64,000 bases of DNA from Congeria kusceri (lineage: Eukaryota > Mollusca > Bivalvia > Myida > Dreissenidae), in NCBI GenBank assembly GCA_027627225.1, contig JAPFQT010000168.1:317501-381500 (forward strand), read 5' to 3'. The notes below the pieces were generated by a model. It was not told the DNA's origin and searched no databases. It saw only the letters and a list, made by a program, of their open reading frames with translations. Position numbers and translations under genes: made by a program. This document shows positions 13,401 through 25,400 of this stretch, in pieces (position 1 is the stretch's first letter; the number at the start of each line of letters is the position of its first letter).

Positions 13401-16400
13401 ATAGTAACCGGCATTGCAGTCTGCGAGACAACGGGCAGTTGTCTGCTTACACTGGTTGGTGGAGCATTGTCCGCATGGGCTGTTGCACGTGAGGTTCCAA
13501 TATCCGGGCGGGCAGGCGTCACATTTGGCGAATAGCGGTTGCAGGAGCTGATGCAGTTTGAAGGACAATGACTTTCACAGTTTGTCCCGTAGAAATATCC
13601 TGTTTCGTTTGGCCAGCACACTGGAAGGTACAGACAAGATCCGTGATTTAACCTTAGGATCTGCACTACAAATAAGTACGATATATTTACGACCGATGCT
13701 TTATGAATATATTAGTTTACCTTGATAAAAGATGAATATTTGCGACTGTAAGGCGCTTTCTTGGTGAACATCATCAATTTCACAAATAATAAACGCTGTT
13801 GTTCATACACTACTCAACAGTCCTAATAAGCAGCCACCTGATATTTTAAGTATTTTAGACCGAACGCATTATTCATTTTTTTTGTAAGTCTTGAATGATC
13901 ACTAAGAACAGTAATATTGTTCATATTTAATACAACATTTCATTTATATCGTATTACAAAAACTTATCATCAAAACAACAACAACAACGTAGCAACTTCA
14001 AAAGTAAAAAATCAGTGTTCAAACAACAACATGGTAACAAGCTAATTATTGTAGTGGCTTCTTAGGACGTTTGAGTAGTGTATATATCTTATGGCGGAAC
14101 ACAAATGAGAAGGTTTTATATCTTTATTTATATTTATTTATTAAGCCGTTAAATATCTGTTTATAATTGAATCTCTGCTGTATGTGATAAAATGCCGAAA
14201 AATATCAAATTAACTAAGCGTGCATTACTTTCAGATATATCAAATCTCAATTGTTATCTGGACTCTTACCAGCGGATCTGCACAGTGGGGTCTGCAACTC
14301 AGCGGTCTTCTTGCACTCATTGCACAGTCCATCATCTCGGTTGCACGTGTTGTCCGTGCACGTAGTCGTACAGTTCAAGTTGCATGTGGGGCCAAAGAAC
14401 CCGGGTTTGCAACCGAGGTCGCGGTAACACACCCCCGTGCGCTCACACACGCCACCTTGGCAGTTTCCGCTAGAAATGTTATCGCAGTAGTCGCCATAGA
14501 ATCCCGCCTCGCAGCCGTCTCGGCACACGCCGGTGAGGAGTTACAGCTGCTGTTTCCGTTAGCGTCTGCCTTACAATGTACGTTGCATCTCGCCGTGCAG
14601 TCGTTGTTGTAGAATCCCGGCGAGCAGGCCCCTACTACGCAGACGCCCGAAGTCTTATTGCAGTAGATCTTTCCGTCTGCAGTTCGCTGAGCATGTGGTC
14701 CCCCAGCGCCCTTGCTTGCACGTGTTACAATCTCCATTACCGCGGAAACACGTTTGACAACCCACGTGATTGCAAACAGTTTTGCACATGTCACAGTAAA
14801 ACCGTCCATACATGATCCGATGCATGTCCCGTTGCCTTGGTAACAGGTTCCGCTCACACAATTTCCGCACGTGCTTTCGCATTTGTTTCCATAGTAACCG
14901 GTTTGACATGCGGTGCATGTTTCAGTAGATCGATCACATTTCCCTTGGCAGTTTGCGGGACATGACTCGTTGCAATACAGACCAGTGAGACCCGCGCTAC
15001 ACTCTGAAAGTACCGTTATAATTTCGACAGCGGTGGTGATGGTTGTGTGTTGTGTTGACACCTACTCTCACTAACTGTGTGCAGTCGTTTTTGACTAAAA
15101 GCACTCATGGTTATAATCGAGAGTTTTGATATATACAATTAATAAGCACACATTGACCGGATGTAGATTTTCTGATCTGATTCCTATTGAATGGACATGT
15201 TCGTTACTGTCGCCTTTGTGACAACAGTTTAAACAAATGCTTACTACTTCGCTGAAAACACTTAAATTGTTATATTAGTTGTACTATTTGAGACATGTAT
15301 GTATTAGATTTCATTACCTTTCTACCAATTATGTACGTTTTCGATAGACATTAGATTGACATTGCGTATTTACGTATTAGATTTCATTACCTTTCTACCA
15401 ATTATATAGACATTCTATATAAATTGCGTATGTACGTATTAGATGTAAATACCTCTCTACCAACTATATAGACATTCTATATAAATTGCGTATGTACGTA
15501 TTAGATGTAATTACCTCTCTACCAACTATATAGACATTCTATATAAATTGCGTATGTACGTATTAGATGTAATTACCTCTCTACCAACTATATAGACATT
15601 CTATATAAATTGCGTATGCACGTATTAGATGTCATTACCTCTCTACCAATTATATATATATACATTCGATAGAAATTGTGTATGAACGTATTAGATTTCA
15701 TTCCCGTTCTAGCGATTATATAGTGCACTTCCAACCAAGTGTAAAGCTTACAATATATAATTTGGTATGCATATGTGTATAGTTGATAAGGCAAAGCACA
15801 AAATAACTCGTTTGTGTAATTCCCAACGCAAGTTAATTAACACTGCTAATGAAACATGACATGAACATCATAAATTCATTGAACATCTTTAAAAACGGTT
15901 TAAGTCGAATGTACAAACAAAACAATGATAACGTGCTTTAAGAATAAAACTGCATGTTCGAACAAATTACTGAACATATTAATGAATGAATGAGTATATG
16001 AAATGTTTTATGATAAGAGTAAGCAGAAAGCCAGAAATAATCAGGGGCCGCAATTCACAAAACGTCTTTAGTTAACTCAAACTAAAGTTAACATTCACAT
16101 AGTAATATTAAGTAAAACAATACCAAAAGCTATTTGCAAAATCTTGCTCCTTTCAACATGTTTTAAGCTTCAGATATAGATTTACACAACAATTCAATGA
16201 CAGTATGTACAGTTTGATTTCATGCTATGCGGTGAATGTGTGGAGAATACCAGTGAATGATAACCCGATCATTTCACTCTAGGTCGAGTGTACGTTTGAT
16301 CATTTCACTCTTGGTTACATGGAACTACTTTTAACTTTGTTTTTATGTTTATTTTTTGAAAGTATGTCAATACCCTAATCGACAGTGTAAACATCGGCCT

Positions 16401-19400
16401 TTTAAAACAACAGAAAACACATAATAATGTTCATTACAAATACAATTAAGCGACAACGAGGCAGTAAAAGTGGCACTATTTTCTGACCACAACAATTAAT
16501 GATCGACAATTTTGGAATGATAATGACGTCATATTCATGACGTCGTAATACACAAAACCTGTGACGCTTCAGCATATCTCGTGCATTTTTTTAAAATTCA
16601 TAGTTCAAAAGGATGAACTAAACAGAATTTTTTTTTAATACAGAACAAGATCATATTTTATTTCATTCGTGGTCATAAAAACTATATATTTTCGCTAAAT
16701 GCTGCGCCACTCGTAAAATACTGTTTCTATTACCACTCATGAAATAAAATACGATCTTACACTGCATTAAACAAATATCCTCTATGTCTAAGTTCATACA
16801 GTGTTAAACTCTTAACTAAAAAGTCATTCAAGAAAATTAAACTTAATTAAATTAAAATTAATCAATTAATATGCAGGGTTTGATGTTGACTCGACACTAA
16901 TAATACAAATATATGTAGTTTTGTGAGAATGGCCCCTGCGATATGCCCGTCGTGCCTCTATGCCAAGTGTTAGACAGGCGCATATCATAGCGTCCTTTCT
17001 TCAATAGTGAGTAATACCAAATACAAACATTTACAATTACTATACAAATATAAAAATACAACAACTAAGAAGCATATTAATTTGCAATAAAAAAAACACA
17101 GAAAATAAACAACAATATTCAATTAAAAATCAAGTTGATATTCTAATTTACCACTGTACGTCAATAATTATCTGACAAAAAGGAACTAAACCTAACCCTA
17201 ACCCTAACCCTAACCCTAACCCTAACCCTAACCCTAACCCTAACTTGGAAATAGGCCAAGTGGGCACGATTACAAATATAAATATAAACCAATGGGCATG
17301 AAAATAGTGTTTAGCGAATATATAGTATATATAGTATATATATACATATATATATATAATCATAATCATATGACTAAATTTTTCGAATCATTAATCAATT
17401 ATACACTGTATTGTCATGCAATATTATAACGAGCACGTGCTTGTATATGCTTCCCCGACCCTAGAACAATATATTGGGATTGTCAGTATTTTGTGTTTGT
17501 TTTTTTAATATGTTTAAAAAATTAACTGTTGTTGTGTTCTTGTCAAATTACTTTTTTAGTAATGATAGAATCTAGTTTAAAACAATTTTAAGGATATTAA
17601 AGATATGCTTTGAATAATAATTTAGTTTTAAAATCTTCAAGTTGACAGTTTACTACATACAAATAAATAAATAAATAAATCCCTCCGAACCTACCTACCC
17701 ACATTTTTTGGTCATACATCCTGAAACAATTAATTTATTTGTTTACACCTAACTAATCGACACTTATAAATATTTACAGTTATAAAGCACTTAACTACAT
17801 TTTCAGTCAACTACTCAAAACACTGCGGATGCAACCAACTTGCAAAACTGCGTATTTTAGTAAAACATGTTTTTGTCCGCAATGTGAAATGACATAACAT
17901 TAAGGTTAGCAACTTTGCAAGGCCAATTTATGTCATATCATGTTGGGCTGTTTTAATTCTCATTGTTAACTCTTGAACTTTTCTGTCATAGTTATTATGT
18001 CTTATTCATCAACGTTTAATATGATATTTTCTGTATTTCGCATTTAACTTTTTTATTAAGTCACAATTGTCAACCAACTTGACGGATTTCTGTATTAACA
18101 ATAACAAAGGCGAGAGCTAAAAGTCCAACGTCATTGTAAATATACTACACGTAAATGTTATGTATGTGCGCGAGTAACACGTGCAGTTTAATAGTTACAC
18201 GTATAATTGTATATACTGCCCCCGTACTGCCTACAGTACACCAATATGTAACCCGTTACCCAGCAGTGTTATATGTGCTGTGACGGCGTAATAAAGAAAG
18301 AAGGAGAAGACACAAAAGGCAGAAAATCAATGAAATAAATGAGAAACGAAATCAGTCAAGACCCGTTAGATGTTAGGAAACAATGGTTGCGCACAAATAA
18401 TTAAGGCGTGTCGTGGTAAAACCGGGCTTAATGCATGTGCGTAAAATGTCGTCCCGGATTTGCATGTGCAGTCCGCACAGGCTAATTAGGGACGGCATTT
18501 TCCGATTTTATGGTACTTTCTGCTTCAAGGAAGTCTCTCCTAACATAAATGCACTGAAGGCGGAAAGTGTCCTCCCGGATTAACCTGTGTGGACTGCACA
18601 TGCTCATCCGGGACGACACTTTACGCACATGCATTAGGCCCGATTTTCTCACTACATGCTTCAATTATAAATGAAAACGTTTTTTACCTGCCGCACGACA
18701 ATACCACGGCGGTCTACTGGTTGTCTGTGCGCATTCTAAACAATCGCCCGTACTTTTATCGCATTTACCATCAATGCACGTGTTTATACACGGATTCGTG
18801 CATTGCTCGCCATAAAAACCGTCTGCACACACGCTGTTGCAAGCGCCTGTCGTCCCGTCACAACCCCCGCCCACACAATTAAATGGGCAGGGGATCTGGC
18901 AACCGTTGCCATAGTAACCGAACGCGCAACCCTGACGACACTCATTGGAACTCGACGCGCAGTCTCTGTTTTTACATCTGTCGCTACATATCTTGTCGCA
19001 GTAGACGTCGTAATATCCGATATCGCAGCCAAACGTGCAGATCCCGGTATCGGGGTAGCATTCATTAACGCCGGTAGGAGAATCTTTGCAGGTCACGCGG
19101 CAGGTGTTCTGACAAAGGTTGCCATGGAAACCCGCTACGCAGGTATTGGTGCTGCAGACACCGGATGTGATGTCACAGCGGACGATTCCGGAAGTCTCGG
19201 GCGTGCAGCGTCCACGGGCCACAGATCAGTTGAGGGCCCATTTTCCCGCCACGCATTCGGTACACTGGCCATATGTCTGGCCACACACCTGCAAACGAAA
19301 TATACACATATACTATAATCAAAGAGTTGATTATGTTTTGGATTCGATTCTGATAACTCATTTTCAGCATTTGTTCACACATTGTCAACGACATTTTCCG

Positions 19401-22400
19401 CCTATAGTGGATTTATGTTTAGAAGAGACTTTCTTGAAACAAAAATAACCATTAAAGCGGAAAGTGTCGTCATGGATTAGCTTGTGCGAACTTCAATGGC
19501 TAATTCGTGACGACACTTTAGGCACGTGCATTAAACCCGGTTCTCCCACAACACGCCTTATTTGTAGAAACGTCCATGAATTCTGTGCTAGAACCGTTAT
19601 TTGAACAATAATTAGCACTACCAGGACAATATTCGGATACTTCTTATACTGCGGTATAGGGCAAACTTTAATATATCAGTGACTAGTCATCGTGTGGCTC
19701 CCACAGAGACCATATAAATGACTAGTCACCGTCTGGCTCCCAAGTGACGATATCAGTGACTAGTCACCGTCTGGATCCCAAGAGACGATATCAGTGACTA
19801 GTCATCGTCTGGCCCCCACAGAGACCATATGATTGACTGGTCACCGTGTGGATCCAAAGAGACGATATCAGTGACTATTCATCGTGTGGCCCCCACAGAA
19901 ACCATATAAGTGACTAGTCACCCTCTGGCTCCCAAGAGACGATATCAGTGACTAGTCATAGTGTGGCCCCCACAGAGACCATATAAGTGACTAGTCACCG
20001 TCTGGATCCCAAGCGACGATATCAGTGACTAGTCATCGTGTGGCCCCCACAGGGACCATATAAGTGACTAGTCACCGTCTGGCTCCCAAGAGACGATATC
20101 AGTGACTAGTCACCGTCTGGATCCCAAGAGACGATAACAGTGACTAGTCACCGTCTGGCCCCCACAGAGACCATATAAGTGACTAGTAACCGTCTGGCTC
20201 CCAAGAGACGATATCAGTGACTGGTCATCGGCTAACTCCCACATAGACGATACCAGTGACTAGTCACCACCTGGCTCCCAAGAGACGATATCAGTGACTA
20301 GTTACCGTCTGGCCTCCAAAGAGACGATGTCAGTGACTTGTCATCACCTGGCTACCAAGAGACGATATCAGTAACTAGTCACTGTCTGGCTCCAAAGAGA
20401 CGATATCCGTGAGTTATCACCGCCTGGCTCCCAAGAGACGATATCAGTGACAAATCACCGTTTTGCTCCCAAGAGACCATATAAGTGACTAGTCATCGCC
20501 TGGTTCCCAAGAGACGATACCAGTGACTAGTCATCGCCTGGCTCCCAAGAGACGATACCAGTGACTAGTCACCGTCTGGCTCCCAAGAGACGATGCCAGT
20601 GACTGGTCATTGCCTGGCTCCCAAGAGACGTTACTAGTGACTGGTCATCGCCGTACTCCCAAGAGACGATACCAGTGACAAGTCATCGTCTGGCTCCCAA
20701 GAGACCATATTAGTGACTAGTCATCGTCTGGCTCCCAAGCGACGATACCAGTGACTTGTCATCTCCTTGCTCCCAAGAGACGATATCAGTGACTAGTCAC
20801 CGCCTGGCTCCCAAGAGACGATATCAGTGACTTGTCATCGCCTGGCTCCCAAGAGACGCTATCAGTGACTAGTCATCGTCTGGCTCCCAAGAGACGATAC
20901 CAGTGACTAGTGGAGCAGGGCGTCTCACAGCTCTGACCATAGTAGCCTTCGGTGCACACTGTAATATAATCGCTTTAAATGCAATGTTTTCATACATTGT
21001 TCATGTACAGAATACATATCAGGCGTGTCGTGGGAAACCTGGGCTCAAAAAATAATGCATGTGCGTTAAGTTTCGTCCCGGATCTGCCTGCGCAGGCCGC
21101 ACAGGCTAATCCGAGAAGTCACTGTTCGCCTACAGTGGATTTTAGTTTATAAAAGATATCATTGAAACAGACAATATCATAAAAGGGGAAGATGTCGTCC
21201 CTGATCACGCACATATGTGTATTTTCATTCATTGATTCCAACAAATGTCATATTGCCTCGTAACAGCTATTCCTCTAGCATATTCAAATGTAGTTGAGTA
21301 AATTCAAGTGCTGTTACTTTTGATAGTTATAAGAATGACTCGTTTGTTATACCATTGTTTCTATAACTGAATTTGTCATGCGTTGTAAAATTGTGTGTTT
21401 TAATCTGATCTATCATCTATCAACATAATGGTCACTGGATTGGACATGTTTATGATATATGATTAAAGTTATATGGCGATTAATGTACGATGATTTCCGT
21501 TATTCAGAATACTATGAAGATTCATAGATGTTGCTGTTGACCGTAAAGTTGACACAGATACTGAATGCGTCAGCGACATAAATGTATTAGAAAATGGAGG
21601 GAAACACAAAGTGTTTGAACGGTTCGTTTCTGTTTGGCATTAAATTGTCAATACTTGCTAGTAATACACGAATAACAAACAATTATACTTACCTTGATGT
21701 GTTTTGTTGTTGTTGTAGTTGCTGTTAGTGTTGTTGTTGTTGGTGGTGTTGTTGTTGCTGTTGTCGTTGTTGCTGTAAGTGTTGGTGTTGTAGTTGTTGC
21801 TGTTGTCGTTTCGTATGTTATTTCATAATATCATGAATTCTGAGGAAGGTTGTAAAACCGAAACATTCAGTTTCATTAAAATGTAGTCATTTGAAGTTGT
21901 TTAGCTGTTGTTGTTGTTGTTTTTTTGTTTTTTTTTTAAATAATTATATTGTTTAATCTAGGAATATGCAACGGAGGTCGGGACTCACATCCACAGGGGC
22001 AGTTGAAGTCAGGATTAGGCTTGAGGCATTCCACGCAGACGCCCTGGTCGCGGTTACACCTGCCGTCATAGCAGAGAGACTCACACCTCCGGTCACATTG
22101 TGTCCCGTACCATCCGGCCACGCAGTCGGAGTTACACCGACCCGTAATGAAGTCACAGGATACCAGACCTGACGCGTTACTTTTTCCGCAGTTGGGGTTG
22201 CATAATGAGAACAGTATGCGTCCCAGTATCCGCCGAACATTGACCGGAAGCGCAGTCAGCTGTCACGACATTGCAGGAAATCACGCCGCTAACCGGCACA
22301 CACGACTGACTGCAGTTGTACTGACACAGCTCCCCGTATTTCCCGTTGGCACACTGTGTACATAGACCGGTAGCCTTTGCGCACGTGATGCACGTGGTGC

Positions 22401-25400
22401 AATTATGTCGGCAATAGGATCCGTAATATCCCGGCATGCATAATGCATACACTCTTTTCCCATTTTCAGCCGTTATTATATGCCAGTATTCATATCTTAA
22501 TTTGAGATTTTATAAAAAAGAAATTGCCCCTTTGAGACCCTTTTCGATGACATAGTTGCTTTAATATACACGTTTTCCACCTGGTTATTTCATTATTAAC
22601 TAATAATACTTATAATTATATTAGCATAAACCATAACAACACCACAATGACCGACCATAGCCGGTGTAACAAACTATGAGAATTATTTGAAGTAATGAGG
22701 TAACAAACTATGAGGATTATTTGAAGTAATGAGGTAACAAACTATGAGGATTATTTGAAGTAATGAGGTAACAAACTATGAGGATTATTTGAAGTAATGA
22801 GGTAACAAACTATGAGGATTATTTGAAGTAATGAGGTAACAAACTATGAGGATTATTTGATGTAATGAGGTAACAAACTATGAGGATTATTTGAAGTAAT
22901 GAGGTAACAAACGACTTTTAGAGTGCATTATTAGCAATGTGTTACGATATGAAAGAGTCACTGAATGAGAGGATCTGTTTTTTTATTTAATAACTCATTT
23001 CACTTTTACAGTAAATTCAAATATACAAAAAATAAACATAAAAGCGCATTGTTATAAAGAGAGAACAATATGAGTATGCTTTGTTATTCATTATGAATTT
23101 ACAGATAATTTATTTTGCTGTTTTCATTTCACAGCGGTATACATATATATATATATATACATATAAACAGTGACATGGCAAAAACGGAGATCTGACATTC
23201 GTTTAAAAAATAGAATACCATATTCCTAGTTTGCGAGTGAATCAAATTGTGCGTACCCAAATCTTTACAATCCATAGACTGGTCTTGCATTATATATCTA
23301 GAATTTAATGCTTCAGTGGTTTTACATTTCCCTGTCAGGCTGTTAAAGGCAAGACGTATACCTCGTTTTCTACCTCGTGTATATACTTAAATTTAACGCA
23401 TTTTTTTTCTACAAAGGCACATACACATACAAATGTAGAGCCCTACTTGAACTTACAGAACCAAGATAAGAAATGAAATGTAAAAATAGTAAAAGTAAGA
23501 TGAGTTAATTAAGAAATAGGTTTCGAGGTATCATTGTTTATTGGCCAATAAACAACGATTTGAAGTTCTGATGCGTTGGAATTAACCCACGAGGGCGTTA
23601 GACCGAGTGGCTTAATAGCCACGCATCAGAAATCGAAATCGGTGTTGACTGGCCGAAAAAAAATGATAATGCAAACATTATTGCGATTCTATCATGATTT
23701 GACAAACATTTTTGCAATTGTAATAAAACTTCATTTTACTATGCTGCGCTCATAATCGTAACTTCTTTTTGCGTTGTTTATTGGGTAGCTTAACAGCGAT
23801 AATTGTGTTCTTTGTCTATATAAACTTATGCGAGTATCATGTTAGAATAGTAGTTAGTGTAGTAAGCCAAAATATAATTTAATCATAAAAATAAATAAAA
23901 CAAACTCAATAAGACAAAAAGATATCTAATGGGTTAAACAAAGAGGGGTCCCCTGCAAACAGGTGAGAAGCAGGCAAGCTCTAACAAAGCCCAGTTGTTT
24001 CCCCTGATTCTCGCCCCCCACCTACCCGCCTCGCGGAACTGGAACTCCGGTTTCGGGAGGTCACACTCTCTGTAGTATCCAGGGTTCTGTCACAGGTGTT
24101 GTTGACGCAAGTATTGTTTGGGGAACACGTCAGGTCGCACTGGTCTCCATAGTAACCGACACGGCAGCCATAGCTACAGGAGCAGCCGACATCAGCACAC
24201 GTGGTGTTGACACAGAATTGCATTTCGTGTCACAGGTCGGGAAACTGTAGTAATCATCAACACAGCCGTCCGTGCAGTTATTTCCGGCTTTCAAACAGCG
24301 TTTATTCTCGCACGTTGTACTGCACGGGTGCGCGCAAGTAGGACCGTAGTAGCCATCTTCACAACCGTGCAGACAGTCTCCGGTGTTTATAGCGCACACT
24401 GGCTCATCGGGGCCTTCCGCGCATGTCGTACTGCAGATCAACGTGCAGTGCGGTGCAAAATACCCAGGCTTGCAAACCCCGCTCGTGCAGTTTCCGTTGT
24501 CTTTTGCGCACGTGGCGAAATTCTTCCCTGGGTCCGGGACACAGTTTGCGCTACAATTTTGCTGACACGTTTCACCGAATGCTCCCACGTTGCACACCTC
24601 GCACGCGCCATTCACGCGGTTACATATAGTGCACCTGTCTCCACACCTGTAGTTGCAATTGTCACCATAGTAACCATTGACGCATCCCAGCTGGCAGAAA
24701 TCGGTTGCCTGGTAACATAGTCCATTCACGCAATTCGGGCAGCTGAGGTTACAGAACTCTCCCCATCTTCCCACCACACAGCCAATACAAATGCTAGTGT
24801 ATCGGTTACAGGTTTTAATCAAGCAGCTGACACCACCAGGGCAGTCTTGGTTACAGTAAGTCCCAAATTTACCAACAGGGCAAGTTGAGAAGCAAATACG
24901 GATAGCGTCATGGTTGTTACCCAATGGAGCATTATTTGTTAATAAATGCGCTTTATACTATTAGTTACCATACTATTTAGTTGAGTTAATTGAGTTAATA
25001 AACATGTTGCCGCTCTGTTTGTTAATATCATACTAGTAATTACGCTTAAACTGCTTGTTTTGTTATTTCGGCTGCGCATTTCAGTCAGTTTGGTGAGCAG
25101 CATTCGGTTACTGCGGATTACTGCATGGGAATGGAAGGGGAAGTACTCTAACTAAATTCCACGGTCCGTAAGTAAGAGATATCTTATCCATGAATTGTGT
25201 ATGCGTAGTTCGGTTAAATTGTTGATTTGACATCAGTTAATGCGAGTGGCTGCAGAAAAGACTGGGAAGTACTTAAACTAAACATACATGATCAGCGAAT
25301 ACTAGTTACCTTATCTTGGAATTGTTGCCGCGCAGTTTGATTATATTTTGTATTTGACAGCAGTTAATGTTAATGGCTGCAGAATGGAAGGGGAAGTACG

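Noticed and set aside
14220..14612. Plus-strand ORFs overlapping the EGF exons (also 18803-19318, 24328-24720).
   Set aside because: They are antisense shadows of cysteine-rich minus-strand coding sequence.
19226..19228. TGA in place of a conserved Cys codon read as a selenocysteine codon.
   Set aside because: No SECIS-like element was identified, neighbouring exons are plainly broken, and the duplicate has ordinary TGC. A nonsense mutation is simpler.
19668..20911. CRISPR array, suggested by regularly spaced palindromic repeats.
   Set aside because: There are no unique spacers; the whole 38-bp unit repeats in tandem, and the context is eukaryotic.
24026..24240. Programmed ribosomal frameshifting as the explanation of the frame switches in exons 13, 14, 17 and 18.
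   Set aside because: Seven or more switches at unrelated sequences without slippery sites or pseudoknots; indels fit better.
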